Source of the DNA: JBBRMW01 sp965246845
Lineage (GTDB): Bacteria; Chloroflexota; Anaerolineae; Aggregatilineales; UBA2796
Direction: 5' to 3'
NCBI GenBank assembly: GCA_965246845.1
Contig: CBDFFR010000005.1
Location: 625,246 to 689,245, forward strand
DNA length: 64,000 nucleotides
The stretch's first letter is position 1; each line of letters starts with the position of its first letter. The notes under the pieces were generated by a model, which did no database searches, was not told where the DNA came from, and saw nothing but the letters and a program-made list of their open reading frames with translations. Shown here one piece after another: positions 1-7,992 of this stretch. A program made the translations under genes and the position numbers.

Positions 1-1
1 G

Positions 2-946
2 GTCACGAAACGCGGCAAGGTGATCATGCACCGCGCGCCGGAAGCACAGTCCGACACGCCGCCGGACCTCACGCATAATCACGAAAAGGCGCTGCCACTG
101 CCCGTCAACCAGCCCGACGCGCTCCTGATGCAGATCGGGATCATGGATGGCGACGGTCACATCCGACCCGCGATGCACGCCAAATTCGCGCAGATCAACG
201 AATTTTTGAAGCTGTTGGAACATACTGGAGTTCTCGGTGAATTGCCGAAAGACCGTGCCGTCGAACTGCTGGATTGCGGCTGTGGGTCGGCGTGGCTATC
301 GTTCGCGGCGTATCATTACCTGAACGATATTCTGAACATTCCCGCCCGGTTAACCGGGATCGACACCAACGGCACGCTGATCGAGAAGGATATGCAGAGC
401 GCGGCGGCGCTCGATTACGCGGGCGCGTGCTTCACGCGGTCGGCAATCATCGACTACACGCCGGAGACGCCGCCAGATATTCTGCTCGCGCTGCACGCCT
501 GCGATACGGCCACCGATGAAGCGTTGGTGCAGGGTATGCGCGCGGGTTCCAAACTGATCCTTTGCGCGCCGTGCTGTCACCACAACCTGCGCGACCAACT
601 GGACGCCGCCGAAACGCCGGAGCCGTTCGCGCCCGTCGCGCGGCACGGCATCATCAAGCAGCGCATGTCGGAACTGCTGACGGATTCATTCCGCGCGCTG
701 ATTTTGCGAATCATGGGCTACAAGACGGATATTGTCGAATTCGTCTCGCCCGAACACACCGATAAAAACCTGATGATCCGCGCGGTGCGCCGCGACACAC
801 CGAACCCGCGCGATGTCGAAGCCGCGCTCGCCGAATACGAAGCGCTTAAGACGTTCTGGCACGTCACGCCCTATCTGGAGACGCTGCTCGGAGCGGCTTT
901 CGCGCCCACACCTGTTCATAATCCACCTGCCACACTTCCCGCTTGA
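2..946 (+). CDS. Class I SAM-dependent methyltransferase, METTL25-like (5' partial)
   Basis: The frame is open to the left edge, and the residues before the first GTG/ATG (VTKRGKV...) already look like family sequence, so the start lies outside the window. The protein shows HNHEKAL, an LLMQIGI...GHIRPAMHAKFAQINEFL segment, and then the SAM-binding motif LLDCGCGSAWLSFA with YHYL. This is the order seen in the Methyltransf_32 (METTL25/RRNAD1-like) family. Later come the motif IV-like LLALHACDTATDEAL and CAPCCHH, a cysteine/histidine patch typical of these proteins. The substrate is unknown. Its last 83 bases overlap the end of the convergent gene on the other strand. Family assignment is confident; function is not. 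Confidence 0.8.
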   Translation, partial: VTKRGKVIMHRAPEAQSDTPPDLTHNHEKALPLPVNQPDALLMQIGIMDGDGHIRPAMHAKFAQINEFLKLLEHTGVLGELPKDRAVELLDCGCGSAWLSFAAYHYLNDILNIPARLTGIDTNGTLIEKDMQSAAALDYAGACFTRSAIIDYTPETPPDILLALHACDTATDEALVQGMRAGSKLILCAPCCHHNLRDQLDAAETPEPFAPVARHGIIKQRMSELLTDSFRALILRIMGYKTDIVEFVSPEHTDKNLMIRAVRRDTPNPRDVEAALAEYEALKTFWHVTPYLETLLGAAFAPTPVHNPPATLPA

Positions 947-1598
947 GGTCCGTCAGGCCGAGCGCGGTCAGCTCTGCGAACATGCGCTGTGCAGAAGGCA
1001 CGCGCCCCGGCATCAGCGCCAGTCCCTTGCGCCGCGTGACGAGCAGCACGCCACCCGGCTTGAGGACGCGCACGCATTCGCGCAGGGCGGTGTGCGGATC
1101 GCTCACGAATTCCAGCGCTTCGAGGAACGTGATGCAGTCGAACGTTTCCGGCGCGAAGGGCAATTGCTCCGCGTTCTGCTGGATGAACACGTAGCAATCC
1201 GGTCGGGTGACGGCGCGCACCTTCTCCGCGCCGACCTTCAACATACGCAGGCTCGCATCTAGCGCGATGATTTTGCCGTCGAACTGCGGCTGCGCGAACA
1301 GCGTCAGGGGAAGGCGCGCGGTCCCCGTCGCGACATCGAGGACCAGCGGTTCGCGAATACCTTCCAGCTTTTCGAGCAGCGGCACGGCCAGCGCGCTGGT
1401 CTCCCACTGCGGCTGGTAATTCTTGATCGCGTCGTACCGCGACGCATAAAGGTCGTACAGGCCGATCACCACGCGCCGCCCCAGGTAGACGCCTTCGGTC
1501 GCGATCAGCAGCCACCACACCACGACCCCGATAATTGCAATGAGGCCGACCACAAGCCCAATGGTCAGCGCAAATGTATCGAGCGTCACCCGCTGCAC
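864..1598 (-). CDS. Membrane-anchored class I SAM methyltransferase
   Basis: 244 residues from a GTG start. Residues about 9-32 form one hydrophobic segment (LTIGLVVGLIAIIGVVVWWLL), so the enzyme is probably tethered to the membrane by its N-terminus with the catalytic domain in the cytoplasm. The Methyltransf_11-type core follows: VLDVATGTARLPL (motif I), an acidic residue at IIALDAS, FDCITFLEALEFV (motif IV) and LRECVRVLKPGGVLLVTRR (post-motif). The start overlaps the stop of the LysM lipoprotein by 13 nt, so the two are co-transcribed. The tail WQVDYEQVWARK is normal for the family, which supports the stop used despite the overlap with the opposite gene. The substrate cannot be told from sequence; a lipid or quinone-like molecule would suit a membrane enzyme. 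Confidence 0.8.
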   Translation of the reverse strand: MQRVTLDTFALTIGLVVGLIAIIGVVVWWLLIATEGVYLGRRVVIGLYDLYASRYDAIKNYQPQWETSALAVPLLEKLEGIREPLVLDVATGTARLPLTLFAQPQFDGKIIALDASLRMLKVGAEKVRAVTRPDCYVFIQQNAEQLPFAPETFDCITFLEALEFVSDPHTALRECVRVLKPGGVLLVTRRKGLALMPGRVPSAQRMFAELTALGLTDLKREVWQVDYEQVWARKPLRAASPDRA

Positions 1599-2728
1599 AC
1601 CACGTCGAGCGTATCGCTGGCTGTCGATTGTCCGCTCGCGGAGATGGCCTGCGCGAGCAGACGTCCGTTCGCGACGGCGCAGGTCACGTTCCAGTTGTAA
1701 ATCACGGGTGAGCCGTCGGCGGGGTTCTGCACTTCGCCGATGAGCGCGGGCGAGCCGCTGGGCGGGTAGAGGAAGAAGCGCACACGGTTCGCGCCGCGCA
1801 CGCTGCTCAGGCTGATCAGCGCCGAGCCGGGACGCACGCGATATTGCAGGCTGCCACTCGTCGTCGTGACTTCCGCCGGGCTGATGCCTAGCGCCCCGAT
1901 TTCCGGCGCGACGGGTCCGACGGTTGGCGGGAGCGGGGTCGGCGGGGTGGTGCTGGGCGCGGCGGTCGGGAAGACGGTGGGTAGCGGTCCGTTGGAGCGA
2001 GTCAGCGTGATTTGTGTGCCATATTGGACAATCTGCCCGGATGCGTTGAAACTGGCGGCGGTCACGTACCAGCCGCCATTGACAGGAACACGGGTGCTAT
2101 CGAGCGCGATTTGCGCGCCGCCGTTCGTGATCACGCTCTCACCGAGATAATTCTGCGAGCCTGTCCCCGGAACAGAATAATAGAACACGACGCGCACACC
2201 GACGCGCACACCCGTCGCGTAGAGCGTAACGACACCCGTAACCACCACACCGCCACTGTAGGCCGTGCCGGGATAGACCGAAACGACGAACGGCGTCACG
2301 CCGGGGATGCGGGTCGAGGTCGGCACATAGGCCGGAGCGCGCGGCACGAATAGCACCTGTCCGACCTCGATTACATCCGGGGTGGCTAGGCAATTCGCGG
2401 AAACCAGCACGTCGGTCGTCGTTCCGGTCAGGTTGGCGATGATCGATACGCTATCGCCATATTGCACCGCGTAGCGGACCCACCCCGACGGCAGCGCACA
2501 CGTCCCGCCAGTGTTGCCCGTATCACCACCCGATAGCGTGGGTAGGCTGGGAAACCCGGCCAGCGTCCCGGCGGGCGCGAACGTCGGGAACACATACGGC
2601 GTCTGGCTGGCCGGGATGCCGAAAGTCGGCAGCACCGTCGGCACGACAGGCGGCGTACCGAGGTTGCAGCCGAGCGCCGCGCCGAGGAGCATCAAACCCG
2701 CGAGCAGGAGTCTTGTTTTCGCCATCAT
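1586..2728 (-). CDS. LysM-domain lipoprotein
   Basis: 380 residues. The N-terminus (KTRLLLAGLMLLGAALGC) is a signal peptide ending in a lipobox-like ALGC, so Cys21 is the likely lipidated residue. A Pro/Thr-rich linker follows. One LysM domain (about 77-131: VQYGDSVSIIANLTGTT...LFVPRAP) should bind glycan chains containing N-acetylglucosamine. The C-terminal half is beta-rich, in two blocks (about 145-245 and 275-379) separated by a Thr/Pro-rich linker, with no catalytic motif that I recognise. It probably sits on the outer face of the membrane bound to cell wall or surface glycan. The promoter is probably in the 63 bases before it, after the P450 gene. Confidence 0.8.
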   Translation of the reverse strand: MMAKTRLLLAGLMLLGAALGCNLGTPPVVPTVLPTFGIPASQTPYVFPTFAPAGTLAGFPSLPTLSGGDTGNTGGTCALPSGWVRYAVQYGDSVSIIANLTGTTTDVLVSANCLATPDVIEVGQVLFVPRAPAYVPTSTRIPGVTPFVVSVYPGTAYSGGVVVTGVVTLYATGVRVGVRVVFYYSVPGTGSQNYLGESVITNGGAQIALDSTRVPVNGGWYVTAASFNASGQIVQYGTQITLTRSNGPLPTVFPTAAPSTTPPTPLPPTVGPVAPEIGALGISPAEVTTTSGSLQYRVRPGSALISLSSVRGANRVRFFLYPPSGSPALIGEVQNPADGSPVIYNWNVTCAVANGRLLAQAISASGQSTASDTLDVVCSG

Positions 2729-2791
2729 GCGCCTGTAGGTGTACCGTGTCGCATCTCTAATGCGTAATTGTACAGCAAAATCGGCGTGCGG

Positions 2792-4162
2792 TTAGCGCGC
2801 GTGCGCGACCATCTTCATACCATATTTCGGGCGCGTGGTGATCACCTGTTCGGCCTGCACTTTCTGGCCGGGTGCGAGCGAAAAGCGATAGCGCTTCAGA
2901 ATGACCGCCGCCGCAAGGATCGCTTCCATTTGCGCGAACATATTGCCGATGCACACTCGTGGACCGCCACCGAACGGCAGATACGCATGTTTGTGAATTT
3001 TCGCCTCGTTCTCCGGTGAGAAGCGCTCCGGGTCGAATTTTTCCGGGTTAGCGAAGAAAACTGGATCACGGTGCATCGTCCATGATGAGACAAGCAGCAG
3101 CGACCCCGCTGGAATAGTGTATCCGCCGATTTCGACATCTTCCAGCGGCTGGCGCGTGATGCCCGTAGCGGGCGGGTAGAGCCGCATCGCTTCCTTGATT
3201 ACCTGATCCAGATAGGGCAGATTGCGTACATCCGTGAAGGTCGGCGCGCGACCCGCCAGTACGCGATCCACCTCTTCCAGCACCTTTGCTTCGGCTGCCG
3301 GGTTTTGCGAGAGCAGATAGAAGGTCCACGTCAGCGCGTTCGCGGTCGTCTCGTGACCGGCAATAAAAATGGTCATCACCTCGTCCCGGAGCTGCCTGTC
3401 ATTCATCGCGCCGCCATCGTCTTCATCGACCGCGAGCATCAGCATACTGAGCAGGTCGCCCGTATCCTCCTTGCTCTTGCGCCGTTCCTCGATAATGCTG
3501 GTCAGCACCTTATCCAAAATATCGACGGCGCGGCGCTGCTTGACGTTGTTCGGGGTCGGCATCCATTGTGGCGCGGCCATCGGCGCGTTGATGCGCGCGG
3601 TCATCGTGTGTAGCGCGATAGGCATGGCCTTCGCTACCGCGTCCGCTTGCTCGCCAATATCTGCGCCGAAAAGCGTCTTCGTCACAATATCCAGAGTAAG
3701 GCGCATCATCGCCACATTGAACGGAATCGTTGCGCCGTCATGCCAGTTTGCGACGTGTTTCTGTGTGAGGCTGATCATCGTTTCGGCGTAGTTCTGCACG
3801 CGCTTCATGTGGAAGGCGGGCTGCGCGAGCTTGCGCTGACGCTTCCAGAAATCCCCGTCGCTGGTGAGCAGACCGTTCCCTGCGAGCGGCTTCATCGTGC
3901 TTTTAAGCAAATCGGCCTTGTGGAACTTTGCCGCTTTTTCGACAAGCACCTCACGTACAACATCCGGGTGGTTAATTTGATAATACTTGACCGGACCGAC
4001 CACAACCTTCGTTACCGGACCATATTTCGCGTTTTCTTCGGAGAAGATCAGCGGGTCGAATTTCGGCGCGAGGCCAAGCGACGACTTCAATTGCAACGTC
4101 AGCATCTCGCGCATTGAAAAGTTCGGACCGGGTGGGGTTTTCGTTCCGGTGAGTGATGTCAT
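2792..4162 (-). CDS. Cytochrome P450
   Basis: 456 residues, full length for a bacterial P450. Visible landmarks are the I-helix oxygen-activation motif AGHETT (268-273), the K-helix ExxR (E324, R327 in EAMR), the PERF-like segment DPERF (377-381) and the heme-binding loop FGGGPRVCIG with Cys404 as the axial thiolate. It has no signal or membrane anchor, so it is a soluble class needing a separate ferredoxin/reductase, none of which is nearby. The reaction is monooxygenation; the substrate is unknown. The start has a good ribosome site (AAGGAG) 8 bases upstream, and a perfect CRP-type palindrome lies further upstream. Confidence 0.93.
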   Translation of the reverse strand: MTSLTGTKTPPGPNFSMREMLTLQLKSSLGLAPKFDPLIFSEENAKYGPVTKVVVGPVKYYQINHPDVVREVLVEKAAKFHKADLLKSTMKPLAGNGLLTSDGDFWKRQRKLAQPAFHMKRVQNYAETMISLTQKHVANWHDGATIPFNVAMMRLTLDIVTKTLFGADIGEQADAVAKAMPIALHTMTARINAPMAAPQWMPTPNNVKQRRAVDILDKVLTSIIEERRKSKEDTGDLLSMLMLAVDEDDGGAMNDRQLRDEVMTIFIAGHETTANALTWTFYLLSQNPAAEAKVLEEVDRVLAGRAPTFTDVRNLPYLDQVIKEAMRLYPPATGITRQPLEDVEIGGYTIPAGSLLLVSSWTMHRDPVFFANPEKFDPERFSPENEAKIHKHAYLPFGGGPRVCIGNMFAQMEAILAAAVILKRYRFSLAPGQKVQAEQVITTRPKYGMKMVAHAR

Positions 4163-4208
4163 GATCTATGCTCCTTGCGGGTACAGCGTCAACAAAACAT
4201 ACTGTATA

Positions 4209-4224
4209 TGTGAATAATATCACA
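4209..4224. promoter_or_regulatory. CRP/FNR-family operator (TGTGA-N6-TCACA)
   Basis: The 16 bases read TGTGA, ATAATA, TCACA: both half-sites match the CRP consensus exactly. The site lies 47 bases upstream of the P450 start codon, in an AT-rich stretch that should hold its promoter. Which CRP/FNR-family protein binds is unknown; none is encoded in the window. Confidence 0.5.
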
Positions 4225-4291
4225 AGTCGCTCGGAGATGTTGTAGAAATACGATAAAAACAATGTCATCGTCAGTTATTGCATGGAACGAG

Positions 4292-5731
4292 TTAGGGAAG
4301 GGACCAAAATGCCCGGAAACCCGCGCCCGCAACCCGCGCAGGGCGCGCTATATCGGCGGTCCCTGCCAGCACGACCGCGACCGCAAGCACTTTGCCATCC
4401 GCAGACTCCGCAAAGCCGACGAACCACGCCACCGCGCCCGTGTTCAACGTCCCCGGCGATTGCTGACCGCTCAGGGCATAGCTCGCGTGTCCGTAAACCA
4501 TCAGGCCATCGACCGCCGCCGCATTCGCTGCGCCATTCGTGACCGCCGCGCGCATCGCGACCCGCACCTGATCGGCAACCTCGCGCGGGAGCGTTGCTGT
4601 CGTCAGGTCCGGTATGCGGATAGGGACCCAATCGCCACCCGGCGCGCGCACCGCATCCGCAAGGAAGGGTGCGGCGATACCCGTCCCGTGATTGGCAATG
4701 CTGGCGGCGGCGAGCGCTATTTGCAGCGGCGTCACCGTGAGCGTACCCTGCCCGGTTCCCTGCGCGCGGAGCAGGTCGGGATCATTCGCGAGCGCGTAAA
4801 GCGGCGGCGAAGGTGGTCCGCTCACGGTGCGGAAGTTGAGCAGGGTCGGCGCGTGCGTGAGGCCAAAACCATCGAAAGCGGTCTGCACATCCGCGCGGTA
4901 CTGCGTCACAGCCTCTGCGAAGGGCGCAGGACAGGCCGCCGCGAACACATCCACAAGCGTTTGGACGGGTTGCGCCGGGCTGCACGTCAAGGTGAGATTG
5001 CCAATCGTCAGCGGCGCATCGGCTCCAAACGCGGGATCGGCCAGCTTCGCGCCTTTGGTGAGCAGCACGCTCAGGAGGATCGGTTGCAACGCGCCGCCCG
5101 GTTGATACAACCCCTGTGTGATACGGTTGAGCAGTGGCGCGTCCTGCGCCTTCAGCATCTCATCGAAGTGCCTATCCAATGCGTTTGGGTCGAAGGTCGG
5201 GGCGCTGACCATTGCGCGCACCGCGCCGGATGGCACTTCTATCGCGACCGCCGCGCCACGTTGCCCGCGCAGGGCATCCGCGAATGCCGCTTCCAGCTTC
5301 AAATCAAGCGTGAGCCGCACATCCGACCCTTGCTGCGCGCGATGCAGCATATCGTTCAGCAGGCGGTCCCCGGCGTTCAGGCGGTCGTCACCGCGCAGCG
5401 TCGCGTCGTAGGCTTCTTCCGCGCCGCCGACCCCATGCACGAGGCTGTAATATCCAACCGCGCTGATCGCGGCGGGCTGCGGATACACGCGCCGCAAGAT
5501 CGATTTGCCGGAAAAGGAAGTCCCGCCCGGCACGCTCTCCGCGAGCAGCGTCCCGTCGCGCGCGAAAAGCGCCCCACGCCGCAGCCCCTGTTCGGCTTCA
5601 ACACGGCGTGGGTTATCCAGACGGCGCAGCATGTCATCGGACGCGGGAACGCTCCAATAGAACAAACTCAGCGCCGCAACGAAAAAGAGCAGGAGCAGCA
5701 GCGTCGTGAGGCGGTTCAGATTTTGCGTCAT
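4292..5731 (-). CDS. Penicillin-binding protein-like protein with degenerate active site (PbpA/FtsI family)
   Basis: 479 residues from the ATG that overlaps the previous stop as ATGA; a longer reading into the upstream gene is unlikely. A membrane anchor (about 9-27) is followed by a class B PBP transpeptidase fold: LTLDLKLEAAF (140-150), AVAIEVPSGAVRAMVS (161-176), the region before the nucleophile LLNRITQGLYQPG (200-212), GTGQGTLTVTPLQIALAAASIAN (325-347) and AWFVGF (435-440). The catalytic positions are replaced. SxxK reads GALQ (213-216), SxN reads ACP (266-268) and KTG reads VYG (412-414). It therefore cannot be a normal transpeptidase and probably acts as a structural partner of RodA. 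It is last in the fhaA-fhaB-rodA run. Confidence 0.85.
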   Translation of the reverse strand: MTQNLNRLTTLLLLLFFVAALSLFYWSVPASDDMLRRLDNPRRVEAEQGLRRGALFARDGTLLAESVPGGTSFSGKSILRRVYPQPAAISAVGYYSLVHGVGGAEEAYDATLRGDDRLNAGDRLLNDMLHRAQQGSDVRLTLDLKLEAAFADALRGQRGAAVAIEVPSGAVRAMVSAPTFDPNALDRHFDEMLKAQDAPLLNRITQGLYQPGGALQPILLSVLLTKGAKLADPAFGADAPLTIGNLTLTCSPAQPVQTLVDVFAAACPAPFAEAVTQYRADVQTAFDGFGLTHAPTLLNFRTVSGPPSPPLYALANDPDLLRAQGTGQGTLTVTPLQIALAAASIANHGTGIAAPFLADAVRAPGGDWVPIRIPDLTTATLPREVADQVRVAMRAAVTNGAANAAAVDGLMVYGHASYALSGQQSPGTLNTGAVAWFVGFAESADGKVLAVAVVLAGTADIARPARVAGAGFRAFWSLP

Positions 5732-6561
5732 CGCGCGGCGGTGATCAGGTAATCGCCTTCGGGCAGGACGTGCTTTTCGACCAGCACGCGCATCAGCACT
5801 TCGAGCGCGAAATAGCAACGTTCGCCACTGCGGATTTGCTCGATGATGCTGCGGTCGCCGTCGTCGTAGCCATCCATGTTGATGTTAAGCGCGTTGCCGC
5901 CTTCCGGGGACCAGCGCTCGCCCGTGAGGATCGCGTAGTCAATTTCCAGATGGTCGCTAATCAGCCGTTCCAATTGCCCGACCTGCATTTCATAACGTGC
6001 TACGCGCGGCGGCGTGAACGCGGTTGGGCGCACCTGCCCGGCTGACGCTTCGACCCCGGCAGCCTGCGCACGGAGTTTATCGAGCGAGCGCTTCCAGCCA
6101 TTCCAGGACGGCTCGCTATAGGGCATCCAGACGCGCTGGCGCTCCGGCGTGCGTTCGATGAAGGGGAGCGGTTCGCCGAAACCGGGCGGCACACTCGCCA
6201 GATAGGAGCGCGCGAAGCGGGCGCGGGCGTCGTCGTCTTCATCCTCACGCCAGTTCGCGCGGATCAGGTCGCTGGCGGGGAGATGGAGCAGCCAGTAGCG
6301 GTCGAAGCTGAGGTAGGCAATCGCGCCGTCGGCGGCGTAGCGCGTGTAGGCTTCAATGACCGCGATCCAGTCCTGCGCAGCGATCAGGTCGAGCTGCGCG
6401 CGGACCTGCGCTTCTACTTTTTCGCGCTTGGTCGCCTTGTAATCGAACCCGAACGCCGAGGCGAGGTAGGACGGGCGCTTCCCGGCTTGTTCCACAACCT
6501 CGACCGTGATGCCCGTCGCGGCGTGTTCGATTTGCCCGACGACCTGCAATTCTTTCTGCAT
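5728..6561 (-). CDS. Protein of unknown function between rodA and the PBP-like gene
   Basis: 277 residues, not recognised. It starts 2 bases after the rodA stop and its stop overlaps the next start (ATGA), so it is tightly coupled to both. There is no signal peptide or membrane segment. The composition is charged with many aromatic residues, it has an acidic run (REDEDDDARAR, about 105-115) and looks mostly helical. The N-terminal 50 residues (VVGQIEHAATGITVEVVEQ) look beta-rich. A soluble cytoplasmic partner of the RodA/PBP-like pair is a reasonable guess from position only. Confidence 0.75.
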   Translation of the reverse strand: MQKELQVVGQIEHAATGITVEVVEQAGKRPSYLASAFGFDYKATKREKVEAQVRAQLDLIAAQDWIAVIEAYTRYAADGAIAYLSFDRYWLLHLPASDLIRANWREDEDDDARARFARSYLASVPPGFGEPLPFIERTPERQRVWMPYSEPSWNGWKRSLDKLRAQAAGVEASAGQVRPTAFTPPRVARYEMQVGQLERLISDHLEIDYAILTGERWSPEGGNALNINMDGYDDGDRSIIEQIRSGERCYFALEVLMRVLVEKHVLPEGDYLITAAR

Positions 6562-6563
6562 GA

Positions 6564-7940
6564 CTACGCTTTCCGGTGGCTCAACACGAGCAGCAGGCCG
6601 ACCATCATGAAATTGGCGAGGAGCGAACTACCGCCGTAGCTCAGGAAAGGGAGCGTGACGCCCGTGAGTGGGATGAGTTTGAGCGTGCCGCCCATGATCA
6701 GCAACGATTGTACGCTATAGGTAATGCCGATCCCGGCGGCCAGCAGCGCGCGGAACGGGTTTGATTCAAGCTGCACAGCCAGCCGCAACGCCCGCATTGC
6801 GAAGATCGCGGCGAGCAACACGACGCACAGCGTCCCCAGCAGACCCCATTCTTCCGCGACCGCCGCGAACGCGAAATCGGAGTGAACGACCGGGATATAG
6901 GTCGGGGACCCCTGCCCGACGCCCTGCCCGAAGACGCCGCCCGCCGCGAACGCGAGCAGGCTTTGCACGATCTGGTATGCCTGATCGTCCGCATTCGGCC
7001 AGGGGTTCCACCACACGCCGACGCGCAACCGGACGACGTTCACGAGCGCGAGCGCGGAGCGTCCGAGTTCGGCAAGCGCGCGGTTATCGCTGGTTGCGAG
7101 GTCTGCGAGGCTGACCAGCGCCCGATAACCGAGCAGCACGCCGCCCACACCGATTACCAGCCCCGCGAGGACGATCCGCCAGTCACCTGTCGCGACGTAC
7201 AGCACCGCGAGGAAGACAAGGTAGAAGAGTGTCGCCGTGCCGAGGTCACGCTGCAAAACGAGCAACACCGCGCTGATGCCCCACATCACGATCAGCGGCA
7301 CAAGCACGCGCACCTTGCGCCACGCACTGCGCGCCGGGTCGATCAGCAGGTCGCGCTGTTCGGCAAGGTAGCTCGCGAGGAAGACGAGGAGCAACACCTT
7401 GAGCAGTTCTGAAGGTTGAAAATAGGCGTCGAACAGGCCGAGCCACAACCTGGGACCGAAGCCCGCCGGGTTGCGCCCGACCACGATAGTCGCGCCGAGC
7501 AGAGCCAACCCGCCGAACAGCCATACATAGCGGTAGCGCTGCAACCAGCGCAGATGGAGTGGACGCGAGACGACGCCCCACAGCACTAGCGCCGAGACGA
7601 TGAGCCAAAGCGTTTGTTTTGCGGCGAAGGGCGGCGCAAGGCGCTCGATCAGGACCAGCCCCCAGCCGCAGAAGAGCATCACAATCGGGAAGATCAGCGG
7701 GTCGCGGTGCGGCAGTACACGGCATAGCATCAGGTGTGCGCCGAACGCACAGAGTAGCCAGACCACCAACGGATACCCGTCGAGGAGCCTCTGGCCGCTC
7801 GCGAGCAGGAAGCCGAACTGCGTCACGCCGACGAACAGCGCCGCGAGCAACAGCAACCCGCGCTCGATCTGGTTGGTGCTGAACCGTGCGAAGCCTTCCG
7901 CGTGGTGGATTTGTGTGGTGAAGATCGTATCGCTGGTCAT
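6564..7940 (-). CDS. rodA: SEDS-family peptidoglycan polymerase RodA/FtsW
   Basis: 458 residues, about ten to twelve membrane segments. SEDS family landmarks are intact: GRNPAGFGPRLWLGL (155-169), FQPSELLKV (174-182), QRDLGTA (230-236), RVGVWWNPW (306-314), GVGQG (340-344) and the catalytic-loop aspartate in HSDFAFA (Asp355) followed by EEWGLLG. SEDS proteins polymerise lipid II into glycan strands in the membrane and normally need a class B PBP partner. The partner here, two genes on, lacks its active site. Gene order (FHA genes, then this, then a PbpA-like gene) favours RodA over FtsW. The first 25 residues are an extra cytoplasmic tail. Confidence 0.9.
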   Translation of the reverse strand: MTSDTIFTTQIHHAEGFARFSTNQIERGLLLLAALFVGVTQFGFLLASGQRLLDGYPLVVWLLCAFGAHLMLCRVLPHRDPLIFPIVMLFCGWGLVLIERLAPPFAAKQTLWLIVSALVLWGVVSRPLHLRWLQRYRYVWLFGGLALLGATIVVGRNPAGFGPRLWLGLFDAYFQPSELLKVLLLVFLASYLAEQRDLLIDPARSAWRKVRVLVPLIVMWGISAVLLVLQRDLGTATLFYLVFLAVLYVATGDWRIVLAGLVIGVGGVLLGYRALVSLADLATSDNRALAELGRSALALVNVVRLRVGVWWNPWPNADDQAYQIVQSLLAFAAGGVFGQGVGQGSPTYIPVVHSDFAFAAVAEEWGLLGTLCVVLLAAIFAMRALRLAVQLESNPFRALLAAGIGITYSVQSLLIMGGTLKLIPLTGVTLPFLSYGGSSLLANFMMVGLLLVLSHRKA

Positions 7941-7992
7941 GCGCCTAGTTTAGCACGGATGGTCGGTTGCGCGATACGGGCAACTTTTCAGA

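Noticed and set aside
2792..5731. A P450-centred natural-product cluster
   Set aside because: Neighbours are a lipoprotein and cell-wall genes. No synthase, ferredoxin or tailoring set is present.
4262..5752. A 496-codon open frame on the plus strand opposite the PBP-like gene
   Set aside because: Arg/His-rich, no ribosome site and no domain. It is the antisense shadow of a GC-rich gene. The same applies to long frames opposite the M23 peptidase (10811-12061), the 409-residue secreted protein (20794-21687) and ftsK (60518-61972, 62015-63859).
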